Of a DNA stretch of 55,209 nucleotides, positions 6,558 through 15,705 are shown piece after piece; position 1 is the first letter of the stretch; each line of letters begins with the position of its first letter. The DNA is taken from contig NZ_JAHHIT010000067.1 in the NCBI RefSeq assembly GCF_024539675.1, positions 1-55,209 on the forward strand. Reading direction: 5' to 3'. Position numbers and translations under genes: made by a program. This stretch comes from Streptomyces hilarionis (GTDB taxonomy: Bacteria; Actinomycetota; Actinomycetes; Streptomycetales; Streptomycetaceae). The notes under the pieces are model-generated. The model was given only the letters and a program-made list of their open reading frames with translations. It did no database searches and had not been told where the DNA came from.

Positions 6558-9226
6558 TTGGCCGTTTCCGCCACGAGCCGCTCGACGGCGTCGACGGCGT
6601 CGCCGACGGCGGCCGCGTTCTGGCCGCCGCCCTGGGCGACGTCCGGCTTGCCGCCACCGCCGCCGCCGAGCGTCTTGGCGGCCGTGCGGACCAGGTCGCC
6701 CGCCTTGAGGCCGCGCTCGCGGGCGGCCTCGTTGGTGGCGATGACCGTCAGCGGCTTGCCGTTGTTCACCGTGAACAGGGCGACGACAGCGGCCCGTCCG
6801 CCCTGGATGCGACCGCGCACGTCGAGCACCAGTCGGCGCAGGTCGTCCGGCGTGGTGCCGTCCGGGACCTGGCCGGTGACGACGGCGACGCCGCGGACGT
6901 CCTTGGCGGACTCCACCAGACCGGCGGCGGCCTGGAGGACCTTCTCCGCGCGGAACTTCTCGATCTCCTTCTCGGCGTCCTTCAGCTTGCCGAGCATGGC
7001 GGAGACCTTCTCCGGGAGCTCCTCCGGACGCCCCTTGATCAGCTCCTGGAGCTGGGCGACGACCGTGTGCTCACGGGCCAGGAAGTTGTAGGCGTCGACG
7101 CCGACGAGGGCCTCGATGCGGCGGACGCCCGAGCCGATGGAGGACTCGCCGAGCAGCTTCACCAGGCCCAGCTGGGCGGTGTTGTGCACATGCGTGCCGC
7201 CGCACAGCTCCTTGGAGAAGTCGCCGATGGTGACGACGCGCACGCGTTCGCCGTACTTCTCGCCGAACTCGGCGATGGCACCCTGCTTCTTGGCCTCGTC
7301 GATGCCCATGACCTCGGCCTGGACGTCGAGTTCGCGGGCGAGCACCTCGTTGATCTTCTGCTCGACGTCGGTCATCACGGCCGTGGGAACGGCGGCCGGG
7401 GAGCCGAAGTCGAAGCGGAAGCGGCCGGGCTGGTTCTCGGAACCGGCCTGGGCGGCCGACGGACCGAGGGCGTCGCGCAGCGCCTGGTGGGTGAGGTGGG
7501 TGGCGGAGTGGGCGCGGGCGATGGCCGTACGGCGGCGCCGGTCGATCGAGGCGTGGGCCTTGGCTCCGACCGTGACCTCGCCGACCTGGACGACGCCCTT
7601 GTGCACGTACACGCCGGGGACCGGCTTCTGGGTGTCGCGGATCTCGACGATCGCGCCGGTGTCCACCCGGATGCGGCCGGTGTCGCCGATCTGGCCGCCG
7701 CCCTCGGCGTAGAACGGGGTGCGGTCCAGGACGATCTCGACCTCGTCGCCCTCGGAGGCGGCGGGCGAGGAGGCGCCGTCGACGAGGATGCCGACGATCG
7801 TCGACTCGCCCTCGGTGTCGGAGTAGCCGATGAACTCGGTCGCCCCGGCCTGGTCGGCGATCTCGCGGTAGGCGCCCGCCCCGGCGTGGCCGGTCTTCTT
7901 GGCCCGGGCGTCGGCCTTGGCCTTGTCCCGCTGCTCCTTCATCAGGCGGCGGAAGCCGTCCTCGTCCACGGAGAGGCCCTGTTCGGCGGCCATCTCCAGG
8001 GTGAGGTCGATCGGGAAGCCCCAGGTGTCGTGCAGCAGGAAGGCCTTGTCGCCGGCGAGGACGGCGCCGCCGGTCTGCTTCGTCTCGGTGATGGCCGTGT
8101 CGAGGATGTTCGTGCCGGCCTTCAGCGTCTTGAGGAAGGCGGCCTCCTCGGCCAGCGCCACCGTCTCGATGCGCTGCCGGTCGGTGACGAGCTCCGGGTA
8201 CTGCTGGCCCATCATCCCGATGACCGTGTCGATCAGGTCCTTGACGACCGGACCGGTGGCGCCGAGGAGGCGCATGTTGCGGATGGCTCGGCGCATGATG
8301 CGGCGCAGGACGTAGCCGCGGCCCTCGTTGCCGGGGGTGACGCCGTCGCCGATGAGCATCACGGACGTGCGCATGTGGTCGGTGACCACGCGCAGGGAGA
8401 CGTCCGAGTCGTGGGCCCGGCCGTACTCGACGCCGGTCAGCTCGGTGGCCTTCTTGATGACGGCCATGGAGGTGTCGATCTCGTACATGTTCTGCACGCC
8501 CTGCAGAATCATGGCGAGGCGCTCCAGGCCGAGGCCCGTGTCGATGTTCTTGCTCGGCAGTTCGCCGAGGATCTCGAAGTTGTCCTTGCCGATGCCCTCG
8601 CCGCGCTCGTACTGCATGAAGACGAGGTTCCAGATCTCCACGTACCGCTCGTCGTTGACGGCGGGGCCGCCCTCGACGCCGAACTCGGGGCCGCGGTCGT
8701 AGTTGATCTCGGAACACGGTCCGCAGGGGCCGGGGACGCCCATGGACCAGTAGTTGTCCTTCATGCCGAGGCGCTGGATGCGCTCCTTGGGCACGCCGAC
8801 GACCTCGTGCCAGATGCGCTCGGCCTCGTCGTCGTCCTGGTAGACGGTGATCCAGAGCTTCTCCGGCTCCAGGCCGTAACCGCCCTTGTCCTGGGGGCTG
8901 GTGAGCAGCTCCCAGGCGTACTGGATCGCGCCTTCCTTGAAGTAGTCGCCGAAGGAGAAGTTGCCGCACATCTGGAAGAACGTGCCGTGGCGGGTGGTCT
9001 TGCCGACCTCTTCGATGTCGGGCGTGCGCACGCACTTCTGCACGCTGGTGGCGCGCGCCCACGGCGGCTTGACCTCACCGAGGAAGTACGGCTTGAAGGG
9101 GACCATGCCGGCGGGGACGAGGAGCAGAGTCGGGTCGTCCGCGATGAGCGACGCCGAAGGGACGACGGTGTGCCCGCGCTCCTCGTAGAAGCTCAGCCAG
9201 CGGCGGCGAATCTCGGCCGACTCCAT
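6554..9226 (-). CDS. alaS: Alanine--tRNA ligase
   Basis: Charges tRNA-Ala and edits mischarged Ser/Gly. The protein is 890 residues, full length. An N-terminal class II catalytic core begins MESAEIRRRWLSFYEERGH. The editing domain carries the zinc-site motifs HSATH and CGGTH, in that order. The C-terminal oligomerisation domain ends with a GGGGGGKPDVAQGGG segment typical of AlaRS. The ATG at 9226 shares one base with the stop of the upstream DUF6167-like gene (TGATG), and the 3' end overlaps ruvX. No T-box is visible upstream, and one is not expected here. Confidence 0.98.
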   Translation of the reverse strand: MESAEIRRRWLSFYEERGHTVVPSASLIADDPTLLLVPAGMVPFKPYFLGEVKPPWARATSVQKCVRTPDIEEVGKTTRHGTFFQMCGNFSFGDYFKEGAIQYAWELLTSPQDKGGYGLEPEKLWITVYQDDDEAERIWHEVVGVPKERIQRLGMKDNYWSMGVPGPCGPCSEINYDRGPEFGVEGGPAVNDERYVEIWNLVFMQYERGEGIGKDNFEILGELPSKNIDTGLGLERLAMILQGVQNMYEIDTSMAVIKKATELTGVEYGRAHDSDVSLRVVTDHMRTSVMLIGDGVTPGNEGRGYVLRRIMRRAIRNMRLLGATGPVVKDLIDTVIGMMGQQYPELVTDRQRIETVALAEEAAFLKTLKAGTNILDTAITETKQTGGAVLAGDKAFLLHDTWGFPIDLTLEMAAEQGLSVDEDGFRRLMKEQRDKAKADARAKKTGHAGAGAYREIADQAGATEFIGYSDTEGESTIVGILVDGASSPAASEGDEVEIVLDRTPFYAEGGGQIGDTGRIRVDTGAIVEIRDTQKPVPGVYVHKGVVQVGEVTVGAKAHASIDRRRRTAIARAHSATHLTHQALRDALGPSAAQAGSENQPGRFRFDFGSPAAVPTAVMTDVEQKINEVLARELDVQAEVMGIDEAKKQGAIAEFGEKYGERVRVVTIGDFSKELCGGTHVHNTAQLGLVKLLGESSIGSGVRRIEALVGVDAYNFLAREHTVVAQLQELIKGRPEELPEKVSAMLGKLKDAEKEIEKFRAEKVLQAAAGLVESAKDVRGVAVVTGQVPDGTTPDDLRRLVLDVRGRIQGGRAAVVALFTVNNGKPLTVIATNEAARERGLKAGDLVRTAAKTLGGGGGGKPDVAQGGGQNAAAVGDAVDAVERLVAETAK

Positions 9227-9597
9227 CAGTGGTCCTCATTCCGGTTGTACGGGTTCTTCTGCTGCGGGTACGTCGTGTCGTCGTGGCGCACGGAGCGCCT
9301 GGACGGGCTGCGGTCGCCCTCGATGGCGGGGTACCGCCGGGGTGCGGGGAGCGCGGGGTCCTCGTGGATCCCGAGCGCCTCCCCCAGTTCGGCCTCGCGC
9401 TGGGCCATGTTGTCGCGGACGTCGAGCGCGAAGCCGACCGCCCGGTCCTTGAGGCGGGCTCCCGTCTCGAGCGCCTTGTTGGCCGCGGCGGCGGCCAGGC
9501 TCTCGGGGGTCAGCTGCCTCAGCTTGCGGTTGACCTTGGTGGTGGCCCAGACACCGGCGGCGACGCCCGTGCTGAACCAGAAGGTGCGGCGGAACAT
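9226..9597 (-). CDS. DUF6167-like small conserved protein
   Basis: A 123-residue protein beginning MFRRTFWFSTGVAAGVWATTKVNRKL, with one weak hydrophobic stretch at residues 6-18 and then a charged, probably helical region. The C-terminal 40 residues are polar and disordered. It resembles the small actinobacterial family annotated DUF6167, which typically sits between DUF948 and alaS genes as it does here. Function is unknown. A membrane-associated role is inferred only from the N-terminal segment and the neighbouring DUF948 gene. The stop overlaps the alaS start by one base. Confidence 0.8.
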   Translation of the reverse strand: MFRRTFWFSTGVAAGVWATTKVNRKLRQLTPESLAAAAANKALETGARLKDRAVGFALDVRDNMAQREAELGEALGIHEDPALPAPRRYPAIEGDRSPSRRSVRHDDTTYPQQKNPYNRNEDH

Positions 9598-9606
9598 CGC
9601 TGGCTC

Positions 9607-10047
9607 TCAGTCCCTCTTTCCACGGGGCTTGCGCTTCTCCCGCCGGGAGACCGTGCGGCCCACGATCACGGTACGCCGGGGGTCCCCGGCGGGCATGCCG
9701 TCCTTGCGGCCGCCGAGGGCGCGCCGGACGCCGTAGCCGAAGGCGGCGACCTTCACCAGGGGGCCGCCGAACGTGGAGGCGACCGTGGTGGACAGCGCCG
9801 AGGCGTTCGACGTGACTTCCTGGACGTCGGTGGCGATCGCGTCGACCCGGTCGATCTGGGTCTGCGCGGAGCGCACCGCCGCGGAGGCGTCGGCGAGCAG
9901 CGGGACGGCCTGTTCGGTCACGTCCGCGACGAGTCTGGTCGTCGCGCTGAGCGTCTGGGCCAGCCTCGCCAGCGCGACGGCGAGGAAGGAGACCAGGATC
10001 GCCCAGAACACGGCCACCAGGATGCCGGCCACCTCTCCACCGGACAC
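9607..10047 (-). CDS. DUF948 domain-containing membrane protein
   Basis: A 146-residue protein starting from GTG (residues MSGGEVAGILVAVFWAILV). It has one N-terminal transmembrane helix near residues 5-25 and then an amphipathic helical region with repeated small polar residues (DASAAVRSAQTQIDRVDAIATDVQEVTSN), the pattern of DUF948 proteins. The tail is basic. The family is of unknown function. In Streptomyces it regularly precedes alaS, and the 9-base gap to the next gene indicates one transcript. Confidence 0.85.
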   Translation of the reverse strand: MSGGEVAGILVAVFWAILVSFLAVALARLAQTLSATTRLVADVTEQAVPLLADASAAVRSAQTQIDRVDAIATDVQEVTSNASALSTTVASTFGGPLVKVAAFGYGVRRALGGRKDGMPAGDPRRTVIVGRTVSRREKRKPRGKRD

Positions 10048-10153
10048 TGCGCACCCGCTCCCTGTGCTGACGGACAGCTGTCTCTACAGCTCCTCTGGAG
10101 GCGAGCCTATCGCGCCGACGCGGCCGGTCCGTACCGCATTAGGGGTGCGCGAA

Positions 10154-10198
10154 GGCCCGCCGCCCCGCCCGCCGGGAAGGGCGGGGGGACGACGGGCC
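10154..10198 (-). terminator. rpsD terminator
   Basis: A stem CCCCGCCC/GGGCGGGG (10163-10170 with 10179-10186) is extended by an outer GGCCCG/CGGGCC pair. It lies about 50 bp past the rpsD stop and upstream of the DUF948 gene. Confidence 0.65.
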
Positions 10199-10244
10199 GG
10201 GGCGCGGAAGTCCTACGACGGCCGCGGGCCGATCCGGGAGGGGA

Positions 10245-10859
10245 TCAGCGGGCGTAGTACTCGACGACGAGCTGCTCGTCGCAGATCACGGGGATCTCCT
10301 TGCGGTTCGGCTCGCGGTCCAGGCGGAAGGCCAGGGCGCCGAGGTTCACCTGGAGGTAGCGCGGGGTCTCGCCGTCGGGGGCGAAGCCACCGGCGCGGGC
10401 GACCTCGAACAGCGTCTTGCCGCGGCTGCGCTCGCGGACCATCACGACGTCGTCGGGACGGACGCGGAAGGAGGGCTTGTCGACCTTCTGGCCGTTGACC
10501 TCGATGTGGCCGTGGACGACCATCTGGCGGGCCTGGTAGATCGTGCGGGCGATGCCCGAACGCAGGACCAGCGCGTCGAGGCGGCGCTCGAGCTCGATGA
10601 TCAGGGCCTCACCGGTCTTGCCCTGGACCTTGGAGGCACGCTCGTAGGCGCGGACGAGCTGACGCTCGGACACGTCGTACTGCGCGCGCAGACGCTGCTT
10701 CTCGAGCAGACGGACCTTGTAGTCCGAGTTCTGCTTGCGGCCACGGCCGTGCTCGCCCGGCGGGTAGGGACGGGCCTCGAAGTACTTGACGGCCTTCGGG
10801 GTGAGCGCGATGCCGAGGGCACGCGACTTCTTGACCTTGGGGCGGGACTGGTTCGCCAC
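10245..10859 (-). CDS. rpsD: 30S ribosomal protein S4
   Basis: Primary 16S rRNA-binding protein that nucleates assembly of the 30S body. The product is 204 residues, the usual length. Residues near 90-150 form the S4 RNA-binding domain (LDALVLRSGIARTIYQARQ followed by VVHGHIEVNGQKVDKPS). The start is GTG (VANQSRPKVKKSRALG). The gene stands alone, away from the large ribosomal operons, as in other Streptomyces, and has a 299-bp upstream region with inverted repeats. Because S4 represses its own synthesis in several bacteria, a leader-based control is plausible but not shown. Confidence 0.97.
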   Translation of the reverse strand: MANQSRPKVKKSRALGIALTPKAVKYFEARPYPPGEHGRGRKQNSDYKVRLLEKQRLRAQYDVSERQLVRAYERASKVQGKTGEALIIELERRLDALVLRSGIARTIYQARQMVVHGHIEVNGQKVDKPSFRVRPDDVVMVRERSRGKTLFEVARAGGFAPDGETPRYLQVNLGALAFRLDREPNRKEIPVICDEQLVVEYYAR

Positions 10860-10997
10860 TGTCTCTCATTTCCTGGTTTCGGCTTGTCAGGGTGGAGGGA
10901 GGTCGCAATCCGCAGCCGGGGAAACCCGTCGGGTCCGCACGGGACCTGTCGGGCAGCCGCTCCCCTGGTCTGGGCACATACGTGCAGCACGCGAGTG

Positions 10998-11036
10998 GCC
11001 CACCGGCCGTCCCCGGGTAACCGGGCGGTGGTGGGC
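10998..11036 (-). promoter_or_regulatory. Candidate structured leader of rpsD
   Basis: An inverted repeat GCCCACC/GGTGGGC closes a second internal GC stem (CCCGG type, small loop). It lies 139-177 bases upstream of the rpsD start on the minus strand. A second 7-bp hairpin (GTCCCGT/ACGGGAC, 11107-11129) lies further upstream. Together they suggest a folded 5' leader that could serve S4 autoregulation. The 300 bp between rpsD and rarA contain no gene I can support. A TAGACT at 11145-11150 is -10-like but has no clear -35. Confidence 0.4.
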
Positions 11037-11158
11037 TGCCCGCGACACCTTCGACGGTGCGCGACGCTCCTTGGAGCCGGTCCGAAGAACCGTGCTCCGG
11101 CTGACTGTCCCGTTCTGACTGCACGGGACGCAGCGCTTCGGGCGAGTCTACAGGGTGC

Positions 11159-12514
11159 TCAGGACCCCTTGCGACCGAGGCGCTGCCGGGTCCATTCGAC
11201 GGCGTCCGCGTAGCGGGCCTCGGCTCCGTGCCGGGTGGGGGTGTAGTACTCCCGGTCGTGGACCGCGTCCGGCGCGTACTGCTGGGCGGCGATGCCCTCC
11301 GGCAGGTCGTGCGGGTACACGTACCCCTGGGCGTGGCCCAGTTTGGCGGCGCCCTTGTAGTGCCCGTCCCTCAGGTGCGGCGGGACCGGACCGGCCAGGC
11401 CCTTGCGGACGTCCTCCAGGGCGGCGCCGATCGCCGTCGTCGCGGCGTTCGACTTGGGGGCCAGGGCGAGGGCGATGGTGGCGTGGCTGAGCGTGAGGGC
11501 GGCCTCCGGGAAACCGATCATCGCGACGGCCTGGGCGGCGGCGACCGCGAGGGGCAGGGCGTTCGGGTCGGCGAGGCCGATGTCCTCGCTGGCGGAGATC
11601 ATCAGCCGGCGGGCGATGAAGCGCGGGTCCTCGCCGGCCTCGATCATGCGGGCCAGATAGTGCAGGGCGGCGTCGACGTCCGACCCCCTGATGGACTTGA
11701 TCAGGGCGCTGGCGACGTCGTAGTGCTGGTCGCCGTCGCGGTCGTACTTCACGGCCGCCCGGTCGACGGTCTGTTCCAGCGTCTCAAGGCTGATCCGGGT
11801 CTCGTCCTGGTCGAGGGCGGCGCCGGCGGCGGCCTCCAGGGCGGTCAGGGCGCGGCGGGCGTCGCCGCCGGCGATGCGCAGGAGGTGGGCCTCGGTCTCC
11901 TCGGGGAGGGTGACGGCGCCCTTGAGGCCGCGTTCGTCGGCCAGGGCGCGCCGCACGAGGCCGCGCAGGTCGTCGTCGGTGAGGGGTTCGAGGGTCAGCA
12001 GCAGCGAGCGGGACAGCAGCGGGGAGATGACCGAGAAGTAGGGGTTCTCGGTGGTCGCCGCGATCAGCGTCACCCAGCGGTTCTCGACGGCCGGGAGGAG
12101 GGAGTCCTGCTGGGCCTTGCTGAAGCGGTGGATCTCGTCGAGGAAGAGGACGGTCTCCTTGCCGAAGCCTCCGATGGCGCGGCGGGCGCCGTCGATGACC
12201 GCGCGGACCTCCTTGACGCCGGCGGTGATGGCGGACAGCTCCACGAACCGCTTGTCGGTGGCCTTGGAGACGACGTACGCCAGGGTGGTCTTGCCGGTGC
12301 CGGGCGGTCCCCACAGGATGACCGAGGAGGGGCCGGCCGGCCCCTTGGCGCCGTCGCCGACCAGGCGGCGCAGGGGCGAGCCCGGTTTCAGCAGGTGCTG
12401 CTGGCCCACCACCTCGTCGAGGGTGCGCGGGCGCATGCGGACCGCCAGGGGGCTCCCGGCGGGGTCCTTCTCCTGGCGGTCTTCGGCTGCGGCGGTGAAC
12501 AGGTCGGGCTCCAC
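11159..12514 (-). CDS. rarA: Replication-associated recombination protein A (RarA/MgsA) AAA+ ATPase
   Basis: A clamp-loader-like AAA+ ATPase that acts at stalled replication forks. The 451-residue product has Walker A GPPGTGKTTLA near residue 70, Walker B FLDEIHRFSKAQQD near 124, a sensor 1 region AATTENPYFS, and the C-terminal tetramerisation region containing RGSDVDAALHYLARMIEAGEDPRFIARRL. The start is GTG, as no upstream ATG fits. It is monocistronic, with the VKOR gene upstream separated by a strong hairpin. Confidence 0.93.
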   Translation of the reverse strand: MEPDLFTAAAEDRQEKDPAGSPLAVRMRPRTLDEVVGQQHLLKPGSPLRRLVGDGAKGPAGPSSVILWGPPGTGKTTLAYVVSKATDKRFVELSAITAGVKEVRAVIDGARRAIGGFGKETVLFLDEIHRFSKAQQDSLLPAVENRWVTLIAATTENPYFSVISPLLSRSLLLTLEPLTDDDLRGLVRRALADERGLKGAVTLPEETEAHLLRIAGGDARRALTALEAAAGAALDQDETRISLETLEQTVDRAAVKYDRDGDQHYDVASALIKSIRGSDVDAALHYLARMIEAGEDPRFIARRLMISASEDIGLADPNALPLAVAAAQAVAMIGFPEAALTLSHATIALALAPKSNAATTAIGAALEDVRKGLAGPVPPHLRDGHYKGAAKLGHAQGYVYPHDLPEGIAAQQYAPDAVHDREYYTPTRHGAEARYADAVEWTRQRLGRKGS

Positions 12515-12612
12515 ACGTCGGAGCCTACGTCAGGGGTACGACACTCCTGTCCGGAGTCGGGTCCGGCTGCCGCCGGGGGCTCGGCCGCCCTGCGCGGGGG
12601 CCGAGCCGGTCC

Positions 12613-12636
12613 GGCCGCGGGCACGCGCCCGCGGCC
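12613..12636 (-). terminator. Terminator after the VKOR gene
   Basis: GGCCGCGGGC and GCCCGCGGCC form a perfect 10-bp stem with the four-base loop ACGC, 8 bp past the stop codon. There is no U-run. Confidence 0.7.
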
Positions 12637-12643
12637 CGGCGCC

Positions 12644-13303
12644 TCACGCCCAGAGGTCGGCGCCCCAGCGGGTGAACACCAGCATGGCGATGATGCCGAC
12701 GTGGGTGGCGGGCAGGACCCAGGTGAACTCGCCGAAGAACCGCTTGAGCCCGTCCGGCGCCGGCAGGAAGTCGTTGCGCAGGTTGAACGAGGTGACGTAC
12801 CAGAACATGGTGATCGTCGCGACCCAGGCCAGCGAGCACCACAGGCACAGGGCGTTGATGTTGTACAGCGACTGGTACTGGAGCCAGGTGACGAAACCCA
12901 CGCCGAACAGCGTGCCGAAGTTGAACGTCAGCCAGTACCAGCGGGGGAAGCGGGCGCCGGCCAGCAGGCTCATGCCGACGCAGATGACGATGCCGTAGGC
13001 GACCAGGCCGAGCATCGGGTTCGGGAAGCCGAAGACGGAGGCCTGCTTGCTCTCCATGACGCTGCCGCAGCTGATGATCGGGCTGATGCTGCAACTGGGC
13101 GTGAAGGTCTTGCCCTCGGCCTTGGCCTCGAGGATCTTCATCTTGTCGATCGTGATGACCCAGGCGGCGAGCAGGCCGGCCGCACCGGTGATCAGCAGCA
13201 GGATCGCGAACGCACGGCTGCCGCCCACGGTCCGCGGCCCCGTCGCGGCGACGCGTCCGGGCTCGGATTCCGTGGAGACGTCTTTGACTGTCGTCTTGCT
13301 CAT
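12644..13303 (-). CDS. Vitamin K epoxide reductase (VKOR) family protein
   Basis: Integral membrane thiol oxidoreductase, likely reoxidising a DsbA-like partner with quinone during disulfide formation outside the membrane. Of 219 residues, the four conserved cysteines are present: loop Cys71 and Cys79 (SCSISPIISCGS) and the CLWC active site at 153-156. Four to five membrane helices cover residues 30-52, 93-115, 122-142, 149-172 and a later segment. The ATG at 13303 is preferred over an adjacent GTG. No thioredoxin or DsbA partner gene is adjacent. Confidence 0.9.
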   Translation of the reverse strand: MSKTTVKDVSTESEPGRVAATGPRTVGGSRAFAILLLITGAAGLLAAWVITIDKMKILEAKAEGKTFTPSCSISPIISCGSVMESKQASVFGFPNPMLGLVAYGIVICVGMSLLAGARFPRWYWLTFNFGTLFGVGFVTWLQYQSLYNINALCLWCSLAWVATITMFWYVTSFNLRNDFLPAPDGLKRFFGEFTWVLPATHVGIIAMLVFTRWGADLWA

Positions 13304-13467
13304 CACGCCGATCCGTCACTTGAGAGTTGGACCATCTTCGGACACGGGACATTGTGCCGCACCGGAGTGCGTCTCCACCGTTCGGCGGACATAAGGAAGT
13401 ACGCGCGGCAGGTCCGCAGCGTTCGGTTTCGGCCGATGGACGAGGCCGGGCAGCACACGCGAACGAA

Positions 13468-13495
13468 GGGTGCCGGATCGCACGACCCGGCACCC
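13468..13495 (-). terminator. hisS terminator
   Basis: GGGTGCCGG pairs with CCGGCACCC (9-bp stem, 10-base loop) about 40 bp past the hisS stop, ahead of the VKOR promoter region. Confidence 0.55.
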
Positions 13496-13533
13496 CGCAC
13501 ACCCCGCCCCGGCCCGCCCGGCCCGGACAGGCC

Positions 13534-14796
13534 CTAGCCCAGCCTCGACTCCAGCTCGGCCACGATCTCGTTCACGCCGATCGCCCGCTGCTCGCCGGAC
13601 TCCATGTCCTTGAGCTGGACGACGCCCTCGGCGAGGTCGCGTTCGCCGGCGACGACCGTGTAGCGGGCGCCGCTGCGGTTGGCGTTCTTCATGGCGCCCT
13701 TGAGCCCCTTGGCGCCGTAGGAGAAGTCGGCCGCGACACCGAGCCTGCGCAGCTCGGTGACCTTGGCGAAGAGCACCCGGCGGGCCTCCTCGCCGAGCGG
13801 CACGGCGAAGACGGAGGTGGTGGCGGGCAGTTCCAGCCGCACGCCCTCCGCCTCCAGCGCCAGCACCGTGCGGTCGACGCCCAGCGCCCAGCCCACCGAC
13901 GGCAGCGCGGGGCCGCCGATCATCTCGGAGAGCCCGTCGTAGCGGCCGCCGCCGCCCACCGCGGACTGCGAGCCCAGGCCGTCGTGGACGAACTCGAAGG
14001 TCGTCCGGGTGTAGTAGTCGAGGCCGCGGACCAGCTTCGGGTCGTCCTCGAACGCGACGCCGGCCGCCGTGATCAGCTCGCGGACCTCCTCGTGGTACGC
14101 CTTGCAGGCGTCGCAGAGGTAGTCGCGCAGCAGCGGCGCGTCACCGAGCTGCTTCTGCACGGACTCGCGCTTGTCGTCCAGGACCCGCAGCGGGTTGATC
14201 TCCGCGCGGCGCAGCGTGTCCTCGTCGAGGTCGAGGCCGCGCAGGAAGGTCTGGAGCGCCTCCCGGTACACCGGGCGGCACTCCTTGTCGCCCAGGCTGT
14301 TGAGCAGGATGCGGAAGTTCCGCAGCCCGAGCGAGCGGTACGCCTGGTCGGCGAGGATGATCAGCTCGGCGTCGAGCGCCGGGTCCTCGGCGCCGATCGC
14401 CTCCGCGCCGACCTGCGAGAAGTGCCTGTAGCGGCCCTTCTGGGGGCGCTCGTAGCGGTAGTACGAGCCGGAGTACCAGAGTTTGACCGGGAGGTTGCCC
14501 GCCTTGTGCAGGTTGGCCTCGAGCGCGGCGCGCAGCACGGACGCCGTGCCCTCGGGGCGCAGCGCGAGGCGGTCGCCGCCCTTGGTCTCGAAGGCGTACA
14601 TCTCCTTCGTCACGATGTCGGTCGACTCGCCGACGCCGCGCGCGAAGAGCTCCACGTTCTCGAAGCCGGGCGTCTCGATGTAGCCGTAGCCGGAATTGCG
14701 CAGCGGCGCGGCGATGGCCTCGCGGACGGCGAGGTACGTGGCGCTGTCCGGCGGGATGAGGTCGTACGTGCCCTTGGGGGCCTGGAAGGTGCTCAC
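13534..14796 (-). CDS. hisS: Histidine--tRNA ligase
   Basis: Class II synthetase charging tRNA-His. The 420-residue protein shows TFQAPKGTYDLIPP at the N-terminus, the LRPEGTASVLRA motif 2 region, the histidine-specific motif GLDYYTRTTFEFV, and a C-terminal anticodon-binding domain. The GTG at 14796 (VSTFQAPKG) is chosen because the family begins at this point and a GAGAG ribosome-binding site sits 8 bases upstream. Longer reading into MRAPLPDEE would overlap the preceding gene's end. It follows the metallo-hydrolase gene by 13 bp, so the two form an operon. Confidence 0.96.
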   Translation of the reverse strand: MSTFQAPKGTYDLIPPDSATYLAVREAIAAPLRNSGYGYIETPGFENVELFARGVGESTDIVTKEMYAFETKGGDRLALRPEGTASVLRAALEANLHKAGNLPVKLWYSGSYYRYERPQKGRYRHFSQVGAEAIGAEDPALDAELIILADQAYRSLGLRNFRILLNSLGDKECRPVYREALQTFLRGLDLDEDTLRRAEINPLRVLDDKRESVQKQLGDAPLLRDYLCDACKAYHEEVRELITAAGVAFEDDPKLVRGLDYYTRTTFEFVHDGLGSQSAVGGGGRYDGLSEMIGGPALPSVGWALGVDRTVLALEAEGVRLELPATTSVFAVPLGEEARRVLFAKVTELRRLGVAADFSYGAKGLKGAMKNANRSGARYTVVAGERDLAEGVVQLKDMESGEQRAIGVNEIVAELESRLG

Positions 14797-14809
14797 GGAA
14801 GGTCTCTCG

Positions 14810-15526
14810 TCACATTCCTCGTCGGGGAGGGGTGCGCGCACCCGCTCCCTGGCCGTCGGCCGCCACCTGCCGCAGATACGGGTTGGCGGCGCGCTCCTGG
14901 CCGATGGTCGTCTGGGGGCCGTGGCCGGACAGCACCACGGTCGAGTCCTCGAGCGGCAGGCACACGCGGGCCAGCGAGTCGAGCATCTCGGCCATGTCGC
15001 CGCCGGGCAGGTCGGTGCGTCCGATGGAGCCGGCGAACAGCAGGTCGCCGGAGAAGAAGACCGACGGGATGTCGGCCGTCTCCGGCATCCGGAAGGTCAC
15101 CGACCCCTTGGTATGGCCCGGCGCGTGCGCGACGGAGAACTCCAGACCGGCCAGGTCCAGGCTCGTGCCGTCGGTCAGCTCGCGGACGTCGCCCGGCTCC
15201 CCCACCGTCAGCTCGCCCATGAGCGGCATCCCGATGGACCGGCCCAGCGCCTTCTCCGGGTCGCTCATCATGTACCGGTCCTCGGGGTGGATCCAGGCCG
15301 GCACGTCGTGTGCGCCGCAGACCGGGACGACCGAGGCCACATGGTCGATGTGGCCGTGGGTGAGGACGACGGCGACGGGCTTGAGCCGGTGCTTGCGCAC
15401 CGCTTCCTCGACTCCCTGGGCAGCCTGGTGGCCCGGGTCGATGATCACGCACTCCTCACCGGCGGCGGGGGCGACGAGATAACAGTTCGTCCCCCAGGCC
15501 CCGGCGGGGAACCCGGCAATGAGCAC
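14810..15526 (-). CDS. MBL-fold metallo-hydrolase (glyoxalase II-like)
   Basis: A 238-residue metallo-beta-lactamase-fold hydrolase with the zinc motif THGHIDHVAS (HxHxDH) near residues 56-62. Further ligands are the histidine in HAPGHTKGS, the aspartate in FFSGDLLFAGSIGRTD and the histidine in LSGHGPQTTIG. This layout matches hydroxyacylglutathione hydrolase-like proteins. Streptomyces lacks glutathione, so a thioester or mycothiol-linked substrate is more likely, although that is inference. The start is GTG. It is upstream of and probably co-transcribed with hisS, a conserved pairing. Confidence 0.9.
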   Translation of the reverse strand: MLIAGFPAGAWGTNCYLVAPAAGEECVIIDPGHQAAQGVEEAVRKHRLKPVAVVLTHGHIDHVASVVPVCGAHDVPAWIHPEDRYMMSDPEKALGRSIGMPLMGELTVGEPGDVRELTDGTSLDLAGLEFSVAHAPGHTKGSVTFRMPETADIPSVFFSGDLLFAGSIGRTDLPGGDMAEMLDSLARVCLPLEDSTVVLSGHGPQTTIGQERAANPYLRQVAADGQGAGARTPPRRGM

Positions 15527-15705
15527 GATCGTCCTTCGTTTGTGTCGATACGCGTGGGCTTCTGGCGGCTGCGCCAGTGGTCAGAGCCTACCGGCGCTGC
15601 CGATTCCTCAGCGAACCCATATACGGTACGGGGCACACGCAGGCGGTCGGCTCACAAGACGCACGCGTCCCAGTCGACGTACGAGACGCACGAGGAGAGA
15701 ACCCG

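Noticed and set aside
7067..9736. Long open frame on the plus strand opposite alaS
   Set aside because: It is the codon-position mirror of a high-GC gene. The translation is a Val/Leu/Gly/Asp-rich low-complexity string without domains.
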